This document shows positions 1 through 6,795 of a DNA stretch of 18,071 nt, in pieces. The number at the start of each line of letters is the position of its first letter. Positions within the stretch are counted from its first letter, which is position 1. Below the pieces are notes generated by a model. That model was not told where the DNA came from, ran no database searches, and saw only the letters and a program-made list of their open reading frames with translations. Position numbers and translations under genes: made by a program. The DNA comes from an uncultured Gammaproteobacteria bacterium (lineage in GTDB: Bacteria > Pseudomonadota > Gammaproteobacteria > Pseudomonadales > Azotimanducaceae_A): the NCBI GenBank assembly GCA_913041025.1, contig CAJWGQ010000036.1, positions 1-18,071 of the forward strand, in the 5' to 3' direction.

Positions 1-60
1 GTAACCAATGGCATCTGGTACTTTCAAAAAACCACTGAAGAACTTGCGCTCTGGCTGTAA
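1..60 (+). CDS. C-terminal end of a truncated upstream gene
   Basis: The first reading frame is open from the window edge for 19 codons and ends in TAA at 58-60. The peptide ends in WYFQKTTEELALWL, which looks like ordinary protein sequence, but it is too short to assign to a family. The next gene starts about 100 bases downstream on the same strand, so this could be the previous member of the same transcription unit. It could also be a chance open frame; the sequence to the left of the window would decide. Confidence 0.35.
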   Translation, partial: VTNGIWYFQKTTEELALWL

Positions 61-161
61 TACCAGGACCCACTCAACAAAAAGACAATAGGCTCAAGAG
101 TAAATAGAGATCACTCAAGTTTTTGTTTAGAGTTACCAGAGCACCAACAAACGTTCCTTAT

Positions 162-1202
162 ATGAAAATAAGCATCAGCGCCTCTTCTCCTGCCTGGGAC
201 CGAGACGCTTTTTCAGATCAACTCACCTACGTGCAAGAAGCAGAGCGGATGGGCGCAGATACAGTCTGGACAGTCGAAGGATGGGGACAAGACGCAGTAA
301 CCCCTCTGGCCTACCTTGCAGCGCGGACCAAAACTATAAAACTGGGTACCGCGATTATGCAAATCACCGCCAGGGCCCCGGCTATGACCGCGATGACCGC
401 GATGACCCTGTCCTCGTTATCAGAAGGTAGATTTATTTTGGGTCTTGGTTCTAGCGGGCCCCAGATAGTCGAGGGCCTTCACGGGCAGTCATTTGAAAGA
501 CCACTGTCGAGGATGAAAGAGACAATCAAAATCATCCAGGCCGCGCTTGCGGGCGAAAAAATCACAAGTTCGAGCGAGCAGGTTAAGCTACCCCTACCCA
601 ACGGCGAGGGGAAGCCTATGCGACTCGCCCAACCACCCAACGAGGAAATCCCTCTATATCTAGCGACACTCGGCCCCAAAAGCCTCGAGTACACAGGACA
701 GGTCGCTCAAGGGTGGATAGGCACCGCTTTTACACCAGAACGCGCGGACGCACTCCTCGACCCTATATGGGCTGGAGCCGAATCAGCAAAGCGAGACAAA
801 AGCCAGATCGATGTTCACGTAGGGGCGGCCAGCGTGGCTTTTGGAGAGGACATACGATCTCTGGTGCAGCCATTAAAAATGAGCAAGGCTTTTACTTTAG
901 CCGCAATGGGCTCGAAAAATACCAATTTCTACAACGACGCCTATTCGAAATCAGGCTGGGCGGAAGCAGCACAAAAAGTCAGGGATCTTTGGCTAAAGGG
1001 TCAGCGTGATCAGGCTGCGCTGAGCGTGCCCGACGAAATGGTTTTACAAACCAACTTGCTCGGTACTGAAAAAATGGTAGCAGAGCGCCTCAGGGTCTAC
1101 CGCGAGGCAGGTGTCACCACCCTTAAAGTTGCACCGATCGGCTCGGATTTGGAGGAGCGGATCAACGCGCTAGGCAAAGTCATCGACCTTGCGGTTAATT
1201 GA
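162..1202 (+). CDS. LLM-class flavin/F420-dependent oxidoreductase, Rv3520c-like
   Basis: This encodes a 346-residue TIM-barrel protein of the luciferase-like monooxygenase superfamily (PF00296). Family signatures include ADTVWTVEGWGQDAVTPL near residues 32-49, the segment TKTIKLGTAIMQI that follows it, and LSEGRFILGLGSSGPQIVEG around residues 90-110. These closely resemble what I recall of the actinobacterial Rv3520c-type F420-dependent group. Members move a hydride between F420H2 or reduced FMN and a small organic substrate in the cytoplasm; cofactor and substrate here are unknown. I chose ATG 162 because MKISISASS matches the usual first beta strand. A TTG at 123 would add 13 residues, and neither start has a strong ribosome site. 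A three-fold 9-base repeat lies inside the gene. The downstream SnoaL-like gene is on the same strand 129 bases away. Homologues often sit in steroid or lipid catabolism regions, which fits the neighbours but does not prove a role. Confidence 0.88.
   Translation: MKISISASSPAWDRDAFSDQLTYVQEAERMGADTVWTVEGWGQDAVTPLAYLAARTKTIKLGTAIMQITARAPAMTAMTAMTLSSLSEGRFILGLGSSGPQIVEGLHGQSFERPLSRMKETIKIIQAALAGEKITSSSEQVKLPLPNGEGKPMRLAQPPNEEIPLYLATLGPKSLEYTGQVAQGWIGTAFTPERADALLDPIWAGAESAKRDKSQIDVHVGAASVAFGEDIRSLVQPLKMSKAFTLAAMGSKNTNFYNDAYSKSGWAEAAQKVRDLWLKGQRDQAALSVPDEMVLQTNLLGTEKMVAERLRVYREAGVTTLKVAPIGSDLEERINALGKVIDLAVN
384..410 (+). repeat. Three tandem 9-base units inside the LLM gene
   Basis: ATGACCGCG occurs twice in tandem, followed by the partly matching ATGACCCTG, and encodes MTA-MTA-MTL in frame. 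It lies in the segment before the conserved GRFILGLG motif. Unit length is a multiple of three, so slippage would add or remove whole MTA units without breaking the frame. Confidence 0.7.
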
Positions 1203-1331
1203 GCTTAGCCTTGAAAGGATTCACTTACCTTCTCTGATGCTAAGATCATTTCCTGAAGTGAAGGGCGTTCAAGGATACTGAACCACTCTTTAATAATATC
1301 TAAAGGCCTCGCTGGTCGGGGAGGAGACACC

Positions 1332-1790
1332 ATGGAATTAGAGGGTCGAATAAAGCGCCTAGAAGACATCGAAGAGATTAAACAACTCAAGGCCCTTTAT
1401 TGCGAAATCTGTGACGATGACCATAACCCAGACAGGATAATCAGCATATTCACATCCGATGGCATATGGGAAGGCAAGGGAATAGGTAAGGCTAGCGGTC
1501 ATCAGGAGATCCGAAAGTTGTTCGAATCGTTTAAAGCCATGATGAGTTTTTCACAACACATGACCATGAACCCTCGTATTCGCGTTGACGGAGATACCGC
1601 GATTGGTACCTGGTACTTTTTTGGTCCCTTCACATTCCGTGATGGCAGTCAGGCAAAGTGGCAGGCAACACGTTATCACGAGGAATACGCGCGTACCGAT
1701 GGCGTATGGAAAATAAAGCACTTGAAAATAGCCCCACCGGGTATGAGCGTAAGATATGAAACAGGCTGGGGATCTGAGCGTTACAATTAA
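1332..1790 (+). CDS. SnoaL-like / NTF2-fold family protein
   Basis: This 152-residue protein has the cone-shaped alpha+beta barrel pattern of the SnoaL_4 (PF13577) group. An N-terminal helix, RIKRLEDIEEIKQLKALYC, is followed by the acidic turn DDDHNPDRIISIFTSDGIWEG. Beta strands follow at AIGTWYFFGPFTFRDG, with a closing strand DGVWKIKHLKI. The family includes polyketide cyclases, steroid isomerase-like enzymes, dehydratases and non-catalytic binding proteins, so the fold can be called but the reaction cannot. The ATG at 1332 is preceded by GGGGAGGAG at a good distance, one of the best ribosome sites in the window. It follows the LLM gene on the same strand and faces the convergent dioxygenase gene, 172 bases away tail to tail. 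Small SnoaL-like proteins often travel with catabolic oxidoreductases, and that context is the only clue to its job. Confidence 0.85.
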   Translation: MELEGRIKRLEDIEEIKQLKALYCEICDDDHNPDRIISIFTSDGIWEGKGIGKASGHQEIRKLFESFKAMMSFSQHMTMNPRIRVDGDTAIGTWYFFGPFTFRDGSQAKWQATRYHEEYARTDGVWKIKHLKIAPPGMSVRYETGWGSERYN

Positions 1791-1962
1791 AGAACTCAGA
1801 AAGTCCCCAAGAACATCGAAACCCCGTCAATCGACATCGCAGCCTCTTCTTTGCTCCTACCCTTCGAACGCGGCTGTTCTACCCATTAAGTCACCTTCTT
1901 CTTAAAAAGTTCCAAGCTATGATGAGTCCTTACCCTACTCATTGACTCAACCTATCCAACCC
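1791..1962. other. Convergent intergenic gap without recognised features
   Basis: These 172 bases separate two genes that meet tail to tail. I looked for a bidirectional terminator and found only a four-base-pair GAAC/GTTC match near 1870, which is too weak to call. No credible small reading frame was seen on either strand. Confidence 0.5.
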
Positions 1963-3048
1963 TTAACTCGAGCTGAACCCTAACGCCTCTCGGTAAGGCT
2001 TCATATCCATCCCCGGGTAACGTCGACCGACAGAATCCACTGTCTCTTGCGTCCAGTAAGGGTCACCAGGCGGCGCAAAACCCAAAACTGCGCGCTGCTC
2101 GACGTTAAGCCTTTCCAAATAGCGATTGGGCAACAAAGCCATCCTGGGAGCCAGTCCTTGCCAGCTGACCCAATCAGCGTGCCTTTTTCTCCAGCCCCTG
2201 TGATGGGTATACCTCACTCTGTTAAGAGCGGCCGGGGTACCTCGGTGCCAAGCGTCTAGTCTATACAAGACACAGGTACCTTTTTTATAGTGAATGGGTC
2301 GTTCCCTTTGGTAACGCTCTTCAGTTAATTCAAGAGACCTCGGCCCATCTGAAGTCGATGCAGAACCGTTGGTTGTTCCGAATATAAAGTTGGGAGGGTT
2401 GAAGGTTTCGGGTCTGTAACGGGTTAATTCCCCCGCTTTTGCTTTGGCGAAGTGCGTCGCTCCGCCAGCCTCCTCTACGTCGCTATAGTAACAAAGACAG
2501 GCAACGACCTCCGGACCCGACTCTCTTGGAGGAACCAACAACGTGTTGTTGCCATAATCTACATGGATATCCTGATCACCGGCAATTGACATCGGCTGGG
2601 CGCCATCCTCTTCTCCGACGGGCCTTCCAAATTTCGCGATCAAATGATCTTGATAAAGTCTTAGTTCGGCAGCATCCACACCCAACAGCTCGCTCGCGGC
2701 CCTGATCGCCCGGTGATGCACAGACATGTGATTGATAGCCAAGTCAGCAGACTCCTCCTGACGATGAATCCAGGGCATCGAAGAAAATGGGTTGTAACGC
2801 TCATCAGACAAACTACGCGCGATGACTTTCTGCTCTGGAAACAGCTCTATAGTCTCCGCTACCGCCTGCTCGACCATCTCACTAGGCCATAGGTCATCAA
2901 CAACGATAAACCCATCCTCAAGGAAACGCCGCCTTTGATCGCTCGTCAGTAGCTTCGCTTCCGAATCTTGGTCGCTTGGAAGCTGTTCAGGCCACCACCA
3001 ATCTTCTTCTTTCATACCCTTATAGGGATCTGGAGATGTGTTTTTCAT
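1963..3048 (-). CDS. Phytanoyl-CoA dioxygenase (PhyH) family protein
   Basis: This 361-residue protein belongs to the PhyH family (PF05721) of Fe(II)/2-oxoglutarate oxygenases. The facial triad is visible: DIHVDYG supplies His162 and Asp164, and AWHRGTP supplies His268. Arg277 and Arg279 lie downstream at the spacing expected for binding the 2-oxoglutarate carboxylate. The region LTSDQRRRFLEDGFIVVDDL at 34-53 is the usual start of the double-stranded beta-helix domain. The roughly 30 residues before it are rich in acidic residues and Trp (DWWWPEQ). The intact triad implies an active hydroxylase rather than a degenerate homologue, but family members act on many substrates and none can be named. 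I chose ATG 3048 over an upstream GTG at 3066 because GGTGG lies before it. The gene is divergent from the amidohydrolase at 3172, sharing a 120-base region with a palindrome. Confidence 0.87.
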   Translation of the reverse strand: MKNTSPDPYKGMKEEDWWWPEQLPSDQDSEAKLLTSDQRRRFLEDGFIVVDDLWPSEMVEQAVAETIELFPEQKVIARSLSDERYNPFSSMPWIHRQEESADLAINHMSVHHRAIRAASELLGVDAAELRLYQDHLIAKFGRPVGEEDGAQPMSIAGDQDIHVDYGNNTLLVPPRESGPEVVACLCYYSDVEEAGGATHFAKAKAGELTRYRPETFNPPNFIFGTTNGSASTSDGPRSLELTEERYQRERPIHYKKGTCVLYRLDAWHRGTPAALNRVRYTHHRGWRKRHADWVSWQGLAPRMALLPNRYLERLNVEQRAVLGFAPPGDPYWTQETVDSVGRRYPGMDMKPYREALGFSSS

Positions 3049-3092
3049 TAGACCACCAACTTGCACCTTGTTTTCAATGTATATCCACCCTA

Positions 3093-3121
3093 TTGGCAGA
3101 AATAGGTTAACCTATCATAGT
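3093..3121 (+). promoter_or_regulatory. Candidate sigma-70 promoter for amidohydrolase 1
   Basis: TTGGCA at 3093-3098 and CATAGT at 3116-3121 are separated by exactly 17 bases, matching four of six consensus positions in each hexamer. The start codon of the amidohydrolase lies about 50 bases downstream. The whole spacer is occupied by the palindrome at 3102-3115, so a protein bound there would block RNA polymerase. Confidence 0.4.
3102..3115. promoter_or_regulatory. Perfect 14-bp palindrome, probable operator
   Basis: ATAGGTTAACCTAT reads the same on both strands and stops being symmetric just outside these ends. It lies in the divergent region between the dioxygenase and amidohydrolase genes, inside the spacer of the candidate promoter. 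Its core AGGTTAACCT recurs at 6811-6822. No regulator gene is present in the window, so a TetR- or GntR-like binding protein is only an inference. Confidence 0.5.
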
Positions 3122-3171
3122 CAAGGTCGCGTCTGCAGAGCCAGACAGACAAACCAACCGGACTAGATCGA

Positions 3172-4809
3172 ATGCTCACACTCTACCCAGCCAAAAAAGT
3201 CATCACCATGAATCCTTCGATGCCACAAGCCAAGGCCATCCTGGTGGACAATGATCGAATCGTAGAAGTGGGATCAATCGAACGCATGAAACCATGGCTC
3301 GACGCCAAACCTCACCAAGTTGATGACCGTTTTCAGGATAGGATAATCTGTCCCGGCTTCATCGATCCGCACCTCCACCCGAGTATGGCAGCAGTGCTTC
3401 TTCCGATGGAGTTCATCACGGCTATGAAGTGGAAACTCCCTTGGGGAACAGTCGAGCCAACGACGTCGGAGGCGTCATTCGATAAACGAATGCGCGAACT
3501 GCACCACGAAAAAGGCCCTGAAGAACCGCTGTTCATTTGGGGTTTTCATCAGTTGTGGCACGGAAAAATGAGCAAACCCCGCATTAATGCGGTGACTGAC
3601 GAGCGCCCCGTGATCGTTTGGCACCGGTCGTTTCATGAGCTGTATATGAACGATGCGGCCCTCCAGATGGTCAGCCTCAAAGAGCAAGACATCAAGCCAG
3701 GAGCACAAATCGATTTCCAAAACGGCCATTTTTATGAAACTGGCTTGGGGCTTGCCATTGCAAGACTTAATCCCTGGATACTAAGCCCGGAGCGCTTCGC
3801 CAATGGCTTAAAACGATTGAAAGAAGTCGTCCATTATGGCGGCCACACCACCATCGGCGATATGGCGACTGGGCTTTTTGATTTCGAGTCCGAGGTGGCG
3901 GCTTTAAACCAAATTCTTGAAGGCGATGATGTGCCTTTTCGGACTCGTTTAGTTGCTCATGGAAGCTACGTTAGAGGATGGGCAGACACACTGGAAGAAT
4001 CAGTAAAATTAGCGTCGGGACTGACGAACCGAAACACTCATCGGCTGCAATTCGGTCAGCACATCAAGTTATTTAGTGACGGGGCCTTCTTCAGCCAGCT
4101 AGCGCAAATGGAGGAGCCCGGTTATATCGACGGACACCACGGCGAATGGCTAATGCCTCCTGAGCTACTGGAAACCAACATACGCGCCTATTGGAACGCG
4201 GGGTTCCAGATTCACGTGCATTGCTGCGGAAACCTCGGAGTGGAGTTAACCCTCGATATTCTTGAAAAAATGCAGTTTGAAAGACCAAGATTCAACCACG
4301 GGTTTACCTTTGAGCACTTCGGATTCAGCACTCCAGAGCAAATTAAACGCATCAGATCCTTGGGCGCCCAAGTCTCCGCAAACATCTACTACTTGCATGA
4401 ATTATCGGATATGTACTCCAGAGAAGGGATAGGTCACGAGCGCGCATCACAAATCTCCCGAATAGGATCGTGTTTTAGGGAAGGGATTAACACCACAGTT
4501 CACTCGGACTTCACCATGGCCCCGGCCGAGCCCTTGAATCATGCCTGGGTAGGCGTTAATCGAATCAACGCCGCCGGAGAGGTGATGTGCGCCGAAGAGA
4601 AAATCACACCACAACAAGCGCTCGAGGCCATCACGATCAACGCAGCCCATGTCCTCGGCATGGAATCGATCACAGGCAGCTTACGATCCGGCAAGTTGGC
4701 CGATTTCACAGTACTAGAAGATTGCCCGCTCTCGTGTTCACCCGAAGAGATCAACGATATCCCGATCATCGGCACCGTGTTTGAAGGCAAATCATTTTTC
4801 ATCGACTAA
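3172..4809 (+). CDS. Amidohydrolase family 3 (YtcJ-like) metal-dependent hydrolase 1
   Basis: This 545-residue protein is an amidohydrolase-superfamily enzyme of the Amidohydro_3/YtcJ type (PF07969). A small beta domain (residues 1-60) precedes the barrel, and the metal ligands are all in place: HxH at His67/His69 in FIDPHLHP, Lys299 in HIKLFSDGAF as the likely carboxylated bridge, His348/His350 in QIHVHCCGN, His382 in FTFEHF, and Asp445 in VHSDF. The closing sequence GSLRSGKLADFTVLEDCPL is typical. Members hydrolyse amide, ester or ring C-N bonds; the substrate is unknown. No signal peptide is seen, so it should be cytoplasmic. Its stop codon is followed after two bases by a G3E GTPase start, implying translational coupling. 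It is a clear paralogue of the hydrolase at 6796-8460 (shared MKPWL, PGFIDPH and TMxP-like N-terminal features). No clear Shine-Dalgarno sequence precedes the ATG. Confidence 0.9.
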   Translation: MLTLYPAKKVITMNPSMPQAKAILVDNDRIVEVGSIERMKPWLDAKPHQVDDRFQDRIICPGFIDPHLHPSMAAVLLPMEFITAMKWKLPWGTVEPTTSEASFDKRMRELHHEKGPEEPLFIWGFHQLWHGKMSKPRINAVTDERPVIVWHRSFHELYMNDAALQMVSLKEQDIKPGAQIDFQNGHFYETGLGLAIARLNPWILSPERFANGLKRLKEVVHYGGHTTIGDMATGLFDFESEVAALNQILEGDDVPFRTRLVAHGSYVRGWADTLEESVKLASGLTNRNTHRLQFGQHIKLFSDGAFFSQLAQMEEPGYIDGHHGEWLMPPELLETNIRAYWNAGFQIHVHCCGNLGVELTLDILEKMQFERPRFNHGFTFEHFGFSTPEQIKRIRSLGAQVSANIYYLHELSDMYSREGIGHERASQISRIGSCFREGINTTVHSDFTMAPAEPLNHAWVGVNRINAAGEVMCAEEKITPQQALEAITINAAHVLGMESITGSLRSGKLADFTVLEDCPLSCSPEEINDIPIIGTVFEGKSFFID

Positions 4810-4811
4810 AG

Positions 4812-5732
4812 ATGCAAGGGGCCAATTCTAAAGACATTCCAATCACCTTAATTTGCGGGTACCTGGGCTCAGGAAAAACCACTCTCATCAACCAAATCCT
4901 CAACACACCCCTATTCCCAAAACGACTAGCCATCCTGATTAACGATTTTGGTGACCTAGACGTAGACGCCACTTTAATCAAACAAGAGCGCAATGACGGG
5001 AACATAATCAGTTTAAAAAACGGATGCGTCTGCTGCAAAATACAGGACGATCTCGTTTCCACTTTAGAAATCATTAAATCGGAGCAAACCGATGGTGTTT
5101 TGATAGAAGCCAGCGGTATCGCCATACCAAACAAGCTCAAGAAACAGTGCCTCGTTCCGGGCTATGATCTAGGCCGTTGCGCCGTTACGATCGACGCACA
5201 GAATTTCAACACCAAACGGAAAGACAAATATGTCGGGTACCTTGTCGAACAACAGGCAACCGAGGGAGACCTTTTAGTAATCACCAAAACCGATCTGGCC
5301 CCCACCTTTAAATTAGAACTCTCCATCAAGAGCAAGAGTTCAGATCAAAGTGTTAATCGTATCGAACAGGTTTTATCAAGTGATCCCAATTTAACAGAGC
5401 ACCTTTTCCAACCTCAAAACATGACAACGACGTCTGATGAAACAGAAAAGGGCGTCGGCTTTGCCAGCACCACATTGAAACAAACAAGACTAATTCCGCA
5501 AAGCAAGCTCGAGAGTCTGGTCGAAGGAATTCCCAGGTGGGTAGAACGCATCAAGGGAGCAGCTCATACAGATCAAGGCGTAACGCTTGTTCAAGCAAAC
5601 TCTCACTTTCGCAATTTAACCTCTCAACCCGAACCAGGCCCTAGAGGTTTGATTATCATCTATCCGGAAGACTTTCGCTCAGAGGTCAAAACAACTTTCT
5701 ACGAATGGCGGGAGTGGTTCTCCATCAGCTAG
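4812..5732 (+). CDS. CobW/G3E-family GTPase 1, putative metallochaperone
   Basis: This 306-residue protein belongs to the COG0523/CobW group of G3E GTPases. The Walker A motif GYLGSGKTT is at residues 16-24. The metal-binding GCVCC motif is at 71-75, EASGIAIP at 99-106 replaces the usual E-[ST]-[ST]-G, and TKTD at 158-161 stands for the guanine-specificity NKxD. A CobW C-terminal domain follows, including PRWVERIKG. Family members insert or allocate Zn, Co or related metals using GTP. No His-rich metal-storage tail is present. The start lies two bases after the amidohydrolase stop, so the two proteins are probably made together; delivery of metal to that hydrolase is the natural inference. 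Its stop is only 24 bases from the stop of the second, convergent GTPase gene. Confidence 0.88.
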   Translation: MQGANSKDIPITLICGYLGSGKTTLINQILNTPLFPKRLAILINDFGDLDVDATLIKQERNDGNIISLKNGCVCCKIQDDLVSTLEIIKSEQTDGVLIEASGIAIPNKLKKQCLVPGYDLGRCAVTIDAQNFNTKRKDKYVGYLVEQQATEGDLLVITKTDLAPTFKLELSIKSKSSDQSVNRIEQVLSSDPNLTEHLFQPQNMTTTSDETEKGVGFASTTLKQTRLIPQSKLESLVEGIPRWVERIKGAAHTDQGVTLVQANSHFRNLTSQPEPGPRGLIIIYPEDFRSEVKTTFYEWREWFSIS

Positions 5733-5756
5733 TAGAAATAATGCTCGGCTTAGAGA

Positions 5757-6794
5757 CTAGTCGACTTTAATCTCGCAGGCCTTAAGACGGTGTGTAAAAT
5801 CTCGAAACTCTGAGATTCCGGATTGGCCGATCACCACGAGCTCCTTTTTGTCTGCTCTTCCTACAATCTGATTAACTCGCCAATAACGACCCACCACCTG
5901 GACATCAAATATCGGAGCAACCTCATCACGATCATCTTCGCTGGTTAAGCCGACGAAACCCTTTATGCGGTAGACGAATCGAGGAATGGTATCCAACAGT
6001 TCACGAAATGACTTCCTATTCAGAGGGCCATCAAAGCTAATCGACTCCGATGCAAACTGGCTGTAGTCGTGGACCTGTTTCAAAACTGGTAGATGGGCGC
6101 CCTTCAAAGATGACCCAAAAAGCACTTTCTCTAACCCCTCTTTAATCTTGGACGCGAATAGAATCGGTCGGCCTGGAGTTAGTCCTTCAAGCTGATTCGA
6201 CAGATCGAGTAACTGATCCTCACCCGAGGTCTTGGTGACAATAATCAGGTGTGCTGACTCAAGCTGGCGCAGCAAAAGTTCCCGAGTGAAAATATCGGCA
6301 GCTCTTTCTTCTAAGGTTGTCGCATCGACCACGGCTATAACGCCATCCAGTTCAAATCCAGTTTGGTTTCGCACGGTTTGCGTAAACCCAAAGGGATCAG
6401 ACAATCCACTGGTCTCGATAATGATAGCGGCAGGCAGCTTCGATCTTGCTCGTATCTCGGTCAAGCGATCTGATAAATCAGACCCCAACACACAACAGGC
6501 ACAGCCATTTTCTAATTCTATGGTCTCGGCATCTCGTCGGCGAATCATCGCACCATCGATGTTGATCGAGGCAATGTCGTTTACTATCACCAAGATTTCG
6601 TCGTTAACTTGCTCGAGCAACTTGCACAGCAAAGTTGTCTTACCAGCACCTAAAAAACCACACAACAAAATCACAGGAATCGACTGGGCCTCAGCATTTT
6701 GTACGTTATCGCTACAAACCATTTGTCCTGGATGGCCCAAAGTCGTCATCAATACGTCTTTCGCCTCGACCAACCTATCTTCTTCCGAGAGCAT
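5757..6794 (-). CDS. CobW/G3E-family GTPase 2, putative metallochaperone
   Basis: This 345-residue paralogue of the GTPase at 4812-5732 carries Walker A GFLGAGKTT at 46-54, GCACC at 97-101 and ETSGLSDP at 127-134. The guanine-specificity motif has decayed to TKTSGED, so nucleotide selectivity may differ. A CobW C-terminal domain ends in ELVVIGQSGISEFRDF, another family hallmark. About 35 extra residues precede the first beta strand. The frame is open for 54 codons further upstream, but that part overlaps the hydrolase gene in another frame. ATG 6794 is preferred because it begins one base after the hydrolase stop and has AGGA before it. A 16-bp palindrome lies just upstream of that ribosome site. 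As with the first copy, a role in metal supply to the adjacent hydrolase is inferred, not shown. Confidence 0.88.
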   Translation of the reverse strand: MLSEEDRLVEAKDVLMTTLGHPGQMVCSDNVQNAEAQSIPVILLCGFLGAGKTTLLCKLLEQVNDEILVIVNDIASINIDGAMIRRRDAETIELENGCACCVLGSDLSDRLTEIRARSKLPAAIIIETSGLSDPFGFTQTVRNQTGFELDGVIAVVDATTLEERAADIFTRELLLRQLESAHLIIVTKTSGEDQLLDLSNQLEGLTPGRPILFASKIKEGLEKVLFGSSLKGAHLPVLKQVHDYSQFASESISFDGPLNRKSFRELLDTIPRFVYRIKGFVGLTSEDDRDEVAPIFDVQVVGRYWRVNQIVGRADKKELVVIGQSGISEFRDFTHRLKACEIKVD

Positions 6795-6795
6795 A

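Noticed and set aside
1205..1390. Minus-strand 61-codon frame between the LLM and SnoaL-like genes
   Set aside because: It overlaps the start of the SnoaL-like gene, has no ribosome site of note and no recognisable sequence; most likely a chance frame.
3096..3124. TTGACT on the minus strand as a -35 box for the dioxygenase gene
   Set aside because: No acceptable -10 hexamer occurs at 15-19 bases downstream, so a promoter for that gene is not called.
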